Positions 38,145 to 48,400 of a stretch of 64,000 nucleotides of DNA are shown here, in pieces. The position numbers and the translations under genes are program-made. The notes below the pieces were generated by a model. It saw only the letters and a list, made by a program, of their open reading frames with translations. It searched no databases and was not told the DNA's origin. How positions within the stretch are numbered: position 1 is the first letter of the stretch; every line of letters starts with the position of its first letter. The DNA comes from Alloactinosynnema sp. L-07 (GTDB lineage Bacteria > Actinomycetota > Actinomycetes > Mycobacteriales > Pseudonocardiaceae): contig NZ_LN850107.1 in assembly GCF_900070365.1 (NCBI RefSeq), forward strand, positions 3,038,001-3,102,000, read 5' to 3'.

Positions 38145-39334
38145 CGGGGTGCCTCCAGGGGGAACCGCACCGACACCGTGGTCCCTTCGCCCACCGTGCT
38201 CTCCACGTCGGCACGCCCGCCGAGTTGTTCGGCCCGGTCGCGGATGCCGCGCAGGCCGCGGCCGCGCAGTGGTCCCGACTGCGTTTGCCCAGGTGGGAAG
38301 CCGCGACCGTCGTCGCGGATGTCGAGGAGGACCTCGTCGTCGTGGTAAGTCAGGGTGACCGCCACGCGGGTCGCGTCGGCGTGTTCGCGGACATTGGCGA
38401 GCGCGCCGCGGGTGGTGCGCACCAGCGCGGCGGCGACCTCGGGTCGCAGGGGCACCGGCACACCGTGGACGCGCACCTCGACGTCGAGGCCCGGAGCGGC
38501 CTGGGCGGCGGCACGCAAGGCGGCGGGCAGCGCCGTCCCGGAACTGTCGCCCGCCAGGTCGGCCGGGGCCAGGTCCCGCACGACGCGGCGGACCTCGTCG
38601 AGGCCGTCCCGCGCGGTCGCGGCCGCGGTGTGGACATGCTCGCGGGCCGTCGATGGCTGCCTGTCCCAGGCCTGTTCGGCGGCCTGGAGCAGCAGGTTGA
38701 TGCTGGACAGCCCTTGGCCGACGGAGTCGTGGATCTCCCGAGACAGCCGGGTGCGCTCGGCGAGCGCGCCGGAGCGGTGCTGCTCCTCGGCGAGTTCCGC
38801 CTGGGCCTCGGTGAGGTCGTCCAGGAGACGCTGCCTGGCCAGGGACTCGCGCTCCAGCGTGCGGTAGGCGATCACGGTCACCAACGCGATCCCGACCGGC
38901 CCGGCCACCAGGGTCGGGTCCGGCGCCGCCACGATTCGCCACCAAGAACCGGCCACGACCAGCGTCATCAGGACGGTGGTAGCGGTCGCCCACCCGAACG
39001 GGAGCACCCGCAGCACCGCGAACGCGACGGGCACCGCGGACCAGGCGAACGACGGCGCGACCACGGTCAGCGCGGCCCAGATCAGCACCATCCCCGCCAC
39101 CCAGGCGGTCGGCCACCAGGAGCGGCCGGGCAGCAGTGTGCGGGTCGCGTACGTGAGTGCCAGCACCGCGGCGCCGAGCAGGACGAACACGCCGGTGGCA
39201 CCCACGCCGTGCCGGTCGACGTACCGCACCGCGCAGGTCGCCACCAGCACGACCAGCACCACCTGCAGCCAGCGGTCCAGTCGGGCGGCGGGGGCGAGGA
39301 TCCCGCGGACGCCGCGGGCGGTCTGAACAGCCAT
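38141..39334 (-). CDS. NarL-type sensor histidine kinase
   Basis: 397 residues from ATG 39334. About five or six transmembrane helices occupy residues 22-160, with no large extracellular domain. The HisKA_3 motif SREIHDSVGQGLSSINLLLQ puts the phosphorylated His at 202. A GHKL ATPase domain (about 290-395) has the N box GALANVREHADATRV and G1 box DIRDDGRGFPPG. It is an intramembrane-sensing kinase, like those that respond to cell-envelope stress. It feeds the response regulator downstream. The ligand is unknown. Confidence 0.94.
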   Translation of the reverse strand: MAVQTARGVRGILAPAARLDRWLQVVLVVLVATCAVRYVDRHGVGATGVFVLLGAAVLALTYATRTLLPGRSWWPTAWVAGMVLIWAALTVVAPSFAWSAVPVAFAVLRVLPFGWATATTVLMTLVVAGSWWRIVAAPDPTLVAGPVGIALVTVIAYRTLERESLARQRLLDDLTEAQAELAEEQHRSGALAERTRLSREIHDSVGQGLSSINLLLQAAEQAWDRQPSTAREHVHTAAATARDGLDEVRRVVRDLAPADLAGDSSGTALPAALRAAAQAAPGLDVEVRVHGVPVPLRPEVAAALVRTTRGALANVREHADATRVAVTLTYHDDEVLLDIRDDGRGFPPGQTQSGPLRGRGLRGIRDRAEQLGGRADVESTVGEGTTVSVRFPLEAPR

Positions 39335-39468
39335 GATCCGGCCAGCGTAAGGACTCCGGCGGCCTTCGGCATCATCCGATCGGCTATCCGGCAGTGGCCG
39401 CATGCCCGACGTGCCTCCGCGCGCGGAGGAGCAGGCTGGAGGAACATCCCAAGCCGAGGAGACCTCCG

Positions 39469-40416
39469 ATGAAGCGTCCGGCCCTGATCGCCACCACCCT
39501 GCTCCTGCTGACGGGGGCGGGCGCCGTCCCCGCCGCCGCCGACGCCCGACCCGACAGCTACCAGCTGACCGGCGACGCGGGCGGCTCCAAGTTCGAGGGC
39601 ATCGGCGCCGACGAGCGGCGCGGGCTGTTCTACGTCAGTGAGGTGACCGGCGGCGAGATCCACCGCGGCGCATCGGGGTCCGCGCTGACCGCGGAGTGGC
39701 TGACGGGCGACGGCACCGACGGCCGCTTCACCGCGCGCGGGATCACCGTCGACGCCGCGGGCCGGGTGTACGTCGCGGGTGGCCCGAACGGCATCGGCAC
39801 CGGCCGCCCGGACCTGTGGGTGTACGCCGCCGACGGCGCGCTCCTGGCCGCCGTGCGCGCGCCGGGCGCGGACGTGTTCCTCAACGACGTCGCGATCGGC
39901 AGCGACGGCGCGGCGTACTTCACCAACTCCAACGACCCGAGGATCTACCGCGTGGCCGACGACGGCGCGGGCTGGAGCGCGGACCTGTGGGCCGACGCGT
40001 CCGGTGTCATCGAGCGGCGGCCGGGCTTCAACCTGGGCGGCATCGTGCTCAGTGCCGACCACAAAGCATTCGTCGTGGCCCAGGGCAACACGGGACGGCT
40101 GTGGCGCTTCGACGCGCGCACCGGCGCGGTGAGCGAGGTCGCGACCGGCGGCGCCGACCTGGTCAACGCCGACGGGCTGGTCCGGCAGGGTGGGACCCTG
40201 ACCGTGGTGCGGAACTTCTCCCGGATGCTGGCGACCCTGCGGCTGTCCGCCGACGGCCGCTCCGCGACCCTGGTGAGCCAGCAGGCCACCGACCCGAACC
40301 GGGTGCTGACCACCGCGAAGGCGCTGCGCGGCCAGGTGCTCTACGTCGACAGCAAGTTCGACGAGCCCACCGCGACGCCGCCGTACGAGGTCATCACCAA
40401 CCCCGTGGTGCGATGA
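39469..40416 (+). CDS. Secreted SMP-30/NHL-like beta-propeller protein
   Basis: 315 residues from ATG 39469 (GAGGAG upstream). A Sec signal peptide (LIATTLLLLTGAGAVPAAAD) precedes a six-bladed beta-propeller with repeated motifs such as FEGIGADERRGLFYVSEVTG, GITVDAAGRVYVAGG, DVAIGSDGAAYFTNS and GGIVLSADHKAFVVAQG. The fold is that of SMP-30/gluconolactonase/LRE-like proteins, in which Glu, Asn and Asp ligands bind Ca2+ or Zn2+ in the central channel. Candidates are the FEG Glu and FTNS Asn. Enzymatic activity is not certain. The ankyrin lipoprotein gene overlaps its stop by four bases, so the two are translationally coupled and both are exported. Confidence 0.85.
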   Translation: MKRPALIATTLLLLTGAGAVPAAADARPDSYQLTGDAGGSKFEGIGADERRGLFYVSEVTGGEIHRGASGSALTAEWLTGDGTDGRFTARGITVDAAGRVYVAGGPNGIGTGRPDLWVYAADGALLAAVRAPGADVFLNDVAIGSDGAAYFTNSNDPRIYRVADDGAGWSADLWADASGVIERRPGFNLGGIVLSADHKAFVVAQGNTGRLWRFDARTGAVSEVATGGADLVNADGLVRQGGTLTVVRNFSRMLATLRLSADGRSATLVSQQATDPNRVLTTAKALRGQVLYVDSKFDEPTATPPYEVITNPVVR

Positions 40417-41576
40417 GGACGCGCGGGCTCGCGCTGGTGCTGGCCCTCTGCCTGGGGATGGCCGGGTGCGGGCCGTCCCCAGCGGGACAGCAAGAGCTCG
40501 ATGAGCGGCTGCGGCAGGCGGCCTGGCGCGACGACGTGCCCGAGGCCGAGCGCCTGATCGCCCAGGGCGCCGACGTGAACGCGCAGGACGAGACCCGCCA
40601 GTCGGCGTACTTGATCGCCACCAGCGAGGGCTATCTGGAGCTGCTCCGACTCACCCTGCGGCACGGGGCGAAGGTGGACGACAAGGACAGCTGGAACGGC
40701 ACCGGCCTGATCCGCGCCGCCGAACGCGGGCACGCGCTGGTGGTCGGCGAGTTGCTCCGGGCGGGCATCGACCGCGACCACGTCAACCGGATCGGCTACC
40801 AGGCGGTCCACGAGGCGGTGTGGCTCGGCGCTGACACCGCCGACTACGAGACGACGCTGCGGGTGCTCGCCGCTGGCGGGGTCCGACTGGACGACCAGTC
40901 CGGCGGCGAGGGGCTCACGCCGTTGCGGATGGCGCAGGAGCGGGGACACGAACGCCTGGAGAGGGTGCTGACCCGGATGAACACCCTCCCGGCCGACGCG
41001 GACGCGGCGCTGCTGCGGGCCGCCCGCGACGGCGACGCCGACGGGGTGGCGGCGGCAGTGCGCGCGGGAGCGGGCATCGAGACCCGCGACGAGCGCCGCC
41101 GGACCGCCCTGCTCCTCGCCGCGACCCACGACCACGTCGACGTCGCGCGGGTCCTGGTGGCCATGGGCGCCGACCCGGACGCCCCGGACGACCAGCACGA
41201 CACGCCCTGGCTCGTGACCGGGGTGACGGGCAGCGTTGCGATGCTGGAAGCGCTGCTGCCCGCCCATCCCGACCTCACCGTCGAGAACCGCTTCGGCGGG
41301 CTCTCGGTGATCCCGGCGAGCGAACGCGGCCACGTCGACTACGTGCGCCGGGTGGTCGGCACGGGCATCGACGTCAACCACGTCAACCGACTCGGCTGGA
41401 CGGCGCTGCTGGAAGCGGTGGTCCTCGGCGACGGCGGCCCCGCCCACCAGGAGATCGTCCGGATCCTGCTGGCCGCGGGCGCCGACCGGTCCATCCCCGA
41501 CGGCGACGGCGTGACCGCGCTGCGGCACGCCCAGACGAAGGGCTACGTCGAGATCGCGCGGATCCTCGCGAGCTGA
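40413..41576 (+). CDS. Ankyrin-repeat lipoprotein
   Basis: 387 residues. The N-terminus ends in a lipobox LGMAGC (Cys about 19), so it is probably anchored on the outer face of the membrane. The mature part is about ten ankyrin repeats, from AAWRDDVPEAERLIAQGADV to IVRILLAAGADRSIPD. The two halves look alike: DHVNRIGYQAVHEAVWLGAD in the first and NHVNRLGWTALLEAVVLGDG in the second, which suggests an internal duplication of about five repeats. Extracellular ankyrin lipoproteins are uncommon. Its start overlaps the propeller protein gene (ATGA), so the two may act together on a surface ligand. Function unknown. Confidence 0.88.
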   Translation: MRTRGLALVLALCLGMAGCGPSPAGQQELDERLRQAAWRDDVPEAERLIAQGADVNAQDETRQSAYLIATSEGYLELLRLTLRHGAKVDDKDSWNGTGLIRAAERGHALVVGELLRAGIDRDHVNRIGYQAVHEAVWLGADTADYETTLRVLAAGGVRLDDQSGGEGLTPLRMAQERGHERLERVLTRMNTLPADADAALLRAARDGDADGVAAAVRAGAGIETRDERRRTALLLAATHDHVDVARVLVAMGADPDAPDDQHDTPWLVTGVTGSVAMLEALLPAHPDLTVENRFGGLSVIPASERGHVDYVRRVVGTGIDVNHVNRLGWTALLEAVVLGDGGPAHQEIVRILLAAGADRSIPDGDGVTALRHAQTKGYVEIARILAS

Positions 41577-41717
41577 GTCGGGAGAGCCATCGGCGCGTAC
41601 CGTCCTCTGTAGACAGATAGGCGGTGGACGCGGTCAGGGGTTACGACTTGCCGAGGTTCTTGCCGCCCAGCTCCCAGGCTCGCCGACAGTGCCTGCCGTG
41701 GCCGAAGGCCAGTACAC

Positions 41718-42086
41718 TTAGGACTCGCGCGCGTCTTCGAGGCGGTCGTAGAGTGCGATCACGTCATCGAGGCCGACGATGTCGATGATCCTGCGGATGG
41801 CGGGGGTGACCACCACCCGCAGGGGGCGGTGGGCGCGTCGGTTCGCCTCGATCAGCGCGCCGATCCCGACCGAGCCGAAGAAGCCGACTCCAGTGAGATC
41901 GACGATCAGCTTCGTCGGCTTCTTGTCCAGCGCGTCATCGATGCCGGTGACCAGGATGGCGGCGGTGGCCAGGTCCACCTCACCCGCGGCGTGGAGCACC
42001 GTCACGCCATTCGGCAGGTCACTGCCGGTGACCGTCAAACCCGCGCCATCATGCCGCGACGCGTCCGGTTCGGACACCACGCTCAT
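41718..42086 (-). CDS. STAS-domain anti-sigma factor antagonist
   Basis: 122 residues. The STAS fold is evident: LTVTGSDLPNGVTVLHAAGE (strand), VDLATAAILVTGIDDAL, KLIVDLTGVGFFGSVGIGAL and a C-terminal strand/helix. Ser72 in FFGSVGIGA is the residue phosphorylated by an RsbW-like anti-sigma kinase in the SpoIIAA/RsbV family. The regulated sigma factor is not adjacent; the sigma factor at 25325-26596 is a distant candidate only by coincidence. ATG 42086 has GGGAGA upstream. Monocistronic. Confidence 0.93.
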   Translation of the reverse strand: MSVVSEPDASRHDGAGLTVTGSDLPNGVTVLHAAGEVDLATAAILVTGIDDALDKKPTKLIVDLTGVGFFGSVGIGALIEANRRAHRPLRVVVTPAIRRIIDIVGLDDVIALYDRLEDARES

Positions 42087-42385
42087 CGTCTCCCTCGCCC
42101 ACCAGAAGTGCGTCGCCGCCTTCCGCGCGATCCGTGGGTCCGCGCGCCCAAAGTCCCGTAACGTGGCATACCGGAATTAAGGTACATGAAGGTGAGGTGG
42201 TGTCGCGGCTGCGCACCGCCCTGCGCCGCTCGGGCCGCCCAGGAGCACCTCGCCGCCATCGAACGCGCCGCCACCGGTCGGTACCGGAACCCAGTCTCGA
42301 CATAGCGGGCGGATTCCGCACGCTCGAAGAATCGTGGTGCCACACTGGCGGCGCACAGCGGCGGGTCGGGAAGGGGTCGGGGGCA
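42087..42385. other. Gap between STAS gene and AfsR-type gene
   Basis: 299 bases with no convincing gene. An in-frame extension of the AfsR-type gene reaches back to 42134, but it is Arg/Pro-rich and unlike the family, so I treat it as 5' untranslated sequence. The region should contain both promoters. Confidence 0.45.
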
Positions 42386-45300
42386 GTGTGGTTCGGGGTC
42401 CTCGGCGCTCTGCGGGTGGTGGGCGACGGCGCCGCCGTCATCATCGATCGGCCGCGCCACCGGGCTCTACTGGGGTTCCTGCTCCTGCACGCGAACCGGC
42501 CGGTCACCACCGGCGCGCTGATCGAGGCCATGTGGGGCGGACGGCCGCCGGGCACGGCCCGCACCCAGGTGCACGCGATGGTCTCGACCCTGCGGCGGTC
42601 GCTGGCCGACGCCGGTGACCGGGAGCGGATCAGCACGGTGGCGGGCGGGTACCTCTGTTCGGTCGCCGACGACGAGTTGGACCTGGCCCAGTTCGACGCC
42701 GCCGTCGCCGAGGCGAAGACCATCGGCGACGCCGCCCAAGCGGGCGCGGCCTGGCGGGCGGCGCTGGCCTTGTGGCGGGGGCCGGTGCTCGACGGGGTGG
42801 ACGCGCCATACGTCGAGGCGGCCAGGGCGGCGCTGTGGGAGCGGCGGATAGCCGCCCACGAGAAAGCGATCGATCTCGACCTCGCCCTGCGCAGGCACGC
42901 CGACGTGGTGCCCGAGCTGACCGAACTGGTCGCGGCCAACCCGGTGACCGAGCGGCTGGTCGAGCAGCTGATGCTCGCGTTGTGGCGGTGCGGGCGCCAG
43001 GCCGACGCGCTGCGGGAGGCCCGCGAACTGCGGGCGCGGCTTGCCGAGCAGCTCGGGCTGGACCCTGGGCGCTCGTTCACCGATCTCGAACAGGCCATCC
43101 GCACCCAGGACCCAGCGCTGTCCCCCGCCGCCCCGGCCGCGCCGGTGCCCGCGCAGCTTCCCGCGCCCGCGCGCGGGTTCACCGGCAGGCGCGCGCAGAT
43201 CGAGCACCTCGACACCCTTGTCGCCGATCAGGTGTGCGTGCTGACCGGAGCGGGCGGCGTGGGCAAGACGACGCTGGCGGTGCGGTGGGCGCTGCGGGAG
43301 CGCGAGCGCTTCGCCGACGGGCAGCTCTACGCCAACCTCAACGGCTACGCGCTGACGCCCCCGTCGCGCCCGATCGACGTGCTGGCCCGCTTCCTGCGCG
43401 CGCTCGGCGTCGCTCCCGACCAGGTTCCGATGGACGCCGAGGAGGCCGCCGCGCTCTACCGCAGCCTGCTCGCCGACCGCAGGATGCTGGTGGTGCTGGA
43501 CAACGCGGCGAACGCCGAGCAGGTCCGGCCGCTGCTGCCGGGCAGCCCCGCCTGTCTCGCGCTGGTGACCAGCCGCGACCGGCTGGCCGGGCTGGTGGCC
43601 CGCGACGGCGCGCGCAGACTCGACCTGGACGTGCTGCCGCGCGACGAGGCCGCCGAACTCGTCGCGACAATCATCGGGGCCGACCGTGCGGCGGCGGAGG
43701 CCGCGGCGGTCGGCGAACTGGTCGAGCTGTGTGGCGGGCTGCCGCTGGCGCTGCGCATCGCCGCGGCCACGCTGGCCGACCAGCCCGACCTCGGCGTCGC
43801 GGACTACGCCGAGCACCTGCGGGCGGGCGACCGGCTCAGCGAGCTGGAGATCGACGGCGACGACACCTCATCGGTGTCGGCCACGTTCGCCTTGTCGTAC
43901 CAGGGACTCCCGGAGGACCTGCGGAGCCTGTTCCGCCTGCTCGGCGCGCTGCCGGTGACCGATTTCTCCGCCGACCTCGCCGCCGCGCTCGCCGGCGTGG
44001 CGCCGACCGACGCGCGCAGGCTGCTGAACCGGCTGGCCGACGTTCACTTGATCGAGCGGTCCGCGCCGGGCCGGTACACCTTCCACGACCTGGTTCGGCT
44101 CTTCGCCCACCGCCGCGCCGAAACTGATCACAACGGGCAGGCGCTGGCGGCGGCCGGACACCGGGTCCGGGAGTGGTATCTGACCACCGCGCGGGCGGCG
44201 GCCCAGCGGCTCTACCCCGGCGCGCTGCGGCTGCCCGCTCCCCCTGGGCCGCCCTCCCCCGCCGGGTTGGACTGGCTCGAAGCCGAGCGGGCCAACCTGG
44301 TCGCGGTGATCCGCCACTGTGCCGAGCACGGCCCCACATCGGTGGCCTGGCTGCTCGCCGACACCCTGCGCGGCTATTTCTACCTGCGCCGCTACCCGGT
44401 CGACTGGTTCGAGGCGGCCGGGCACGCGCTGACCGCCGCCGCCAAGGCTGGCGATACCCAGGCGCAGGCGTCGGCTCGGCTCAGCCTCGGCCACGCCTGC
44501 CTCGGGGTCAACGACACCGACCGCGCGATCACGGAGTTCGACGCGGCACTGGAGCTGGCGCAGGCGTCCGGGTGGTCCGACGGCGTCGGGACCCTGCACA
44601 ACAACCTCGGCCTGGTGTACCTGTGGCGCGGTGAACTCAGGGCGGCCCGCGAACACCTGGCCCACGCCGTCGCGCTCCTGCCGGGCGAGACCGCGCCCGC
44701 CCAGCGCGCCACGACGCTGAGCAACCTGGGGTACGCCGAACACGCGCTCGGCACCTCCGCCGACCCGCTCGACCTCCTGGCCGAGGCGCTGCGGCTGCAC
44801 GGCCAGGTGGGCAACGCCGACGGCCAGGTCGACACCCTGGTGAAGACCGGCCTCGTGCACCGCGACGAGGGCCGCGTCGACCAGGCCGCCTCCTGCGCCG
44901 CCGCCGCGGCGGCCATCGCCCGCGACACCGGCAGCGCCGAGTTCCACGTCCGCGCCCTGGTCCTCTCCGGCAGCGTGCACCTGTTGCTCAACCACCTCGA
45001 CCAGGCCGCGGCCGACCTCGAAACGGCCTTGTCCAAGGCCCGCGAAGCCGACTTCACCTACGGCGTTGCCGACGCGCAGCTCTACCTGGCCCGCGTCGAC
45101 CTGGGTCGCGGTGACCCGGCCGGGGCGCGTGACCGGGTCGCCGAGGCCAAAGGCATCGCGGACAAGTACCGATACCGCTTGCTGCAAGGCGATTCCTCCA
45201 CCGCGCTCGCCGAGGTCGACTTGGCCGTGGGCGACCTCGAAGAGGCCGCCCACCACGCCGCCCACGCGTTGCGCGCGCACGGCGAGACCGGCAGCCGGGC

Positions 45301-45406
45301 AGGCCTCGCGGCGGTCCACGAGGTGCTGGCCCGGCTGCCGGTGGAACTCACATCCCGTACTTCTTCTCCATGTAGCTCATCTTCTGCTCCACCATCGACG
45401 GAGTGA
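42386..45406 (+). CDS. AfsR/SARP-type regulator with NB-ARC and TPR domains
   Basis: 1006 residues from GTG 42386 (GGAAGGGG upstream). Winged-helix DNA-binding domain (about 1-90, VWFGVLGALRVVGDG, HAMVSTLRRSLADAG), BTAD domain (about 95-240, AEAKTIGDAAQAGAAWRAAL), NB-ARC ATPase (about 260-560) with Walker A GAGGVGKTT (near 288), Walker B LVVLDNA and MHD-like region, then TPR repeats (about 680-1000; STDLAEVDL, ARDRVAEAKGIADKYR). AfsR-type proteins activate secondary-metabolism or morphological genes, and the ATPase/TPR half restrains DNA binding until a signal arrives. The last 59 bases overlap the convergent RHS gene, so its C-terminus is encoded over the RHS tail. It is not in a biosynthetic cluster here. 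Confidence 0.93.
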   Translation: MWFGVLGALRVVGDGAAVIIDRPRHRALLGFLLLHANRPVTTGALIEAMWGGRPPGTARTQVHAMVSTLRRSLADAGDRERISTVAGGYLCSVADDELDLAQFDAAVAEAKTIGDAAQAGAAWRAALALWRGPVLDGVDAPYVEAARAALWERRIAAHEKAIDLDLALRRHADVVPELTELVAANPVTERLVEQLMLALWRCGRQADALREARELRARLAEQLGLDPGRSFTDLEQAIRTQDPALSPAAPAAPVPAQLPAPARGFTGRRAQIEHLDTLVADQVCVLTGAGGVGKTTLAVRWALRERERFADGQLYANLNGYALTPPSRPIDVLARFLRALGVAPDQVPMDAEEAAALYRSLLADRRMLVVLDNAANAEQVRPLLPGSPACLALVTSRDRLAGLVARDGARRLDLDVLPRDEAAELVATIIGADRAAAEAAAVGELVELCGGLPLALRIAAATLADQPDLGVADYAEHLRAGDRLSELEIDGDDTSSVSATFALSYQGLPEDLRSLFRLLGALPVTDFSADLAAALAGVAPTDARRLLNRLADVHLIERSAPGRYTFHDLVRLFAHRRAETDHNGQALAAAGHRVREWYLTTARAAAQRLYPGALRLPAPPGPPSPAGLDWLEAERANLVAVIRHCAEHGPTSVAWLLADTLRGYFYLRRYPVDWFEAAGHALTAAAKAGDTQAQASARLSLGHACLGVNDTDRAITEFDAALELAQASGWSDGVGTLHNNLGLVYLWRGELRAAREHLAHAVALLPGETAPAQRATTLSNLGYAEHALGTSADPLDLLAEALRLHGQVGNADGQVDTLVKTGLVHRDEGRVDQAASCAAAAAAIARDTGSAEFHVRALVLSGSVHLLLNHLDQAAADLETALSKAREADFTYGVADAQLYLARVDLGRGDPAGARDRVAEAKGIADKYRYRLLQGDSSTALAEVDLAVGDLEEAAHHAAHALRAHGETGSRAGLAAVHEVLARLPVELTSRTSSPCSSSSAPPSTE

Positions 45407-48400
45407 TCCCGGACGGCCGGTTCGCCACCGGCCCCATGAAGGTCGGATCACCCGGCTGCGGCGCGGGCTTGGCGGGTGTCGCGGGCTTCGGCGGGTTGAA
45501 GAGCCACTTGAAGTTCTTCGACCCGGGCGGCACCTTCTGGCCGAGATAGAGGTTGTGCCGGTCAGCTTCGTGGTTCATGAAGTTGTGCTTGTAGTATTCG
45601 AATCCGGCGTTCTCAGCGGTCAGTACCTTGTCACCGGCATCCCAGGCCGCCGCTCCACGGGTGGTGTCCTCGACTTGGAGTCCCCAGCGCTGGTCGTAAC
45701 GCTCGGCCTTGACCTGCGCGGCCTTGGCCTGACGGTCGGCAAGCTCTGTGCTCGCCTTGTTCGCCTGCTTCCTCGCGTTGTTGCCCGTCGACGGGTCTGC
45801 ATGTCTGGCCTGCGCTGCCTTGTTCTTGGCCGCGGCGTCCACCACATCGTCGTCGGCCTGCTTGATGGCGGCACGCGCGGCTTTCGCCCCCTTGTAGCCC
45901 TTGTAGGCGCCTCGGACACCTGGGACGAACCCGGCGAAACCCATCGCGCAGTCCAGCTTCTGCCCCTCACTGCACGACTTGTAGGTATCGATCAAACCGA
46001 ACACCAACGAGGTGACGATGAGCGCCTGCCCCACGAACGGGACCCAGCCAAATCCGAGCGCCGCCACTCCGGCGATCGCCGATATCGTCCCCGCGTTCTT
46101 GTATACCCCCTTCATGAACCCCTTGAACGACCACAGTCCGTCCGGGTCGGTGTAGGTGCCAGGGTTGTTGTTGCCGTACGCGTACCCATTGAGTTGCTGC
46201 GGATCACCGTTGTCGATCACCGGGTCCACGGAGAGGAACTTGCCGATCGCCTGGTCGAACTCCCTGGCGCCGAGGTGCGTCAACCCGGTGTCGTCGTTCG
46301 TCCCGCCGACGAAGCCCTTCGTGCCCGGCCAATTCGACGGCGCGGCGCCCCGGGATCCGCCATAGGGCAGGGAGTACCGCGCCTTGATCGTCTGCGTGCC
46401 GTCCGCGATCACGGTGCTCGCGGTGTCGTGGTGATCGGTGATGAGCCAGCTCAGCGTGCCACCCGACCGCATCGCGACAGGCAGCTTGCCGAACGTGTAG
46501 TACCTGGTGCAGGCGAGGTTGCCACCGTTCTTGTCGACCTTCAGCTCGACACCGTTGGGCAGGTACAGAGTGGTGCCGGTGCTGTCCCTGGCGATCAACC
46601 GGTTGCCGTCGGCGTCGTAGAGGTAGGTGCTCTCCTTCGTTCCTTCCTTGACCTTCGCCGCACGGCCCTCCGCGTCCCATTCGATGGTCTGCAGGTTGCG
46701 GGTCTTGGTGTTGCCGATCGCGTCGTAGTCGTACGTGTCGGTCTTCGCCGGGGCACCTGGCGCGGTCGTGGTCATCTTGGTGACCGCGTGCGGGCGGGTG
46801 CCCGCGTAGTCCAGGGTCGCGACGGTGTCGCCCGCCGCGGCGTGCCTGGTCTCGGTCTTGCGGTTGCCGATCGCGTCGAACGTCCACGAGTGCCAGTACG
46901 GAGCCGGGCCACCGAGCGCGGCCACCGTCCGATTCGTCGTCGCGCAGTTCCCGTTGCCCGGCGTCCACGCGTGCGTCGTCCGGCGCAGGTAGTCCTGCTC
47001 GAAGCACTGGGTGTCGCCGGTGGCCGTGTCGGCGACGCGCAGCAGGTTGCCCGCGTTGTCGTAGCCGTAGGACGTGCTGTTCACCGTGTTCGGGCTGACC
47101 CGGTCGCGCAGCGTCGTCGCCGTCGCCGTCCGGCCGGTGTCGGTCTCGTAGGTGAACGCCCGGTACACGGTTCCGTTGCCCGAGGACAGCTTGGCCTGCA
47201 ACAGATCGCCGTACTCGTTGTACGTCGTGTCGGTGACATAGCTCGGGGTGTCCGGCAAGTCGCTCGTCATCGTGACCGGGCCGCCAAGCACGTTATAGGT
47301 GTAACTGAGCGTCTCCGACCATGCGCCCGCCAGTTCGGGAACAGACTGGCTCTGCACACTGCCGTCCAGGTGATAGGTCGCCCCGAACTCGTACAGGCCG
47401 CCCAGATTCCCTTCTGTCGACGGGATGTCGACGGTGCTACCGAGCGAGTTCCCGATCGGGGTGTACCCGGCGATGGTCGTCCTGTATGCGGCCGTGCCGA
47501 CGTGACGGGTGGCCGAGGCGGCCAGGCCCTTGCCGTTCGGCGCGGTGTCCCAGGTCCACGACGCGCGCTTGACGCCCGTCTTGGAACCCTCGTACAGACC
47601 CGTCTTGCGGCTGAGGTCGTCGTAGGTGGTGACCAGCTTGGTCCCGCGCGCGTCGGTGTGGCCGATCCGCCGGTCCAGGTCGTCGTATTCGGTCGTCGAG
47701 GTGCCCTGGTCCGGGTCCTTCGTCTTGACCACCCGCCCGCGCAGGTCCAGTTCGTACTCCCACCGGTTGCCCAGCGGGTCGACCACCGCGCGAAGGTCAC
47801 CGCGCCGGTCGTGGACGTAGGTCGTGCTGTCGTAGCCGGTGCTGTGGTGTTGGCGCAGTTCGACGGTCTTGCCGTCGGCGTCGGTGATCGTCGTGGTCGC
47901 CGTCCCGCCCTGCGGCGGGGTCACCGAGACCCGGTCGCCACCATAGGTCCTGCTGGTGCGCCACTTCTCGGTGTTCTTCGGCTGGAACACGCTCGCCACG
48001 ACCCGGCCCGCGCCGTCGTACCGAGTGGCGGTCTGCCGTTCGATCTGCGCCGGATTCACCGCGGTCACCAGGGTGCCGCCGGGGTTGCCGGTCGCGTAGT
48101 ACTTGTCGTAGCCGAGGATCGACCGGCCCGCCGAGTCGTAGAACGTGTCGGACAGGATTCGCCCGCCCAACGGTGAGGGACCCTGGGTCTGCCTCGGCCG
48201 CAGGAGCGCGTCGAGCAGTTCGTAGGACGCGACCTGCACACCTGCCTGGTTGATCGACTTGGTGGTGATCACCGTGGGAGTGGTGGCGGTCATCGAGTAC
48301 TCGAACGCGTGGTTCGGCGTGTCGGTGCCCTTGACCCTACCCGGCCGCCAGACTCCGGAGAGCCTGCCGAGCGGATCGTACGCGAGATCGGTGCGGTGGC

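Noticed and set aside
41577..41717. Possible gene remnant before the STAS gene on the minus strand (LAFGHGRHCRRAWELGGKN)
   Set aside because: The frame is short, has no start signal and no recognisable family; it may be chance.
42134..42385. N-terminal extension of the AfsR-type gene
   Set aside because: The extra 84 residues are Arg/Pro-rich and unlike the family; GTG 42386 with GGAAGGGG upstream fits the winged-helix start.
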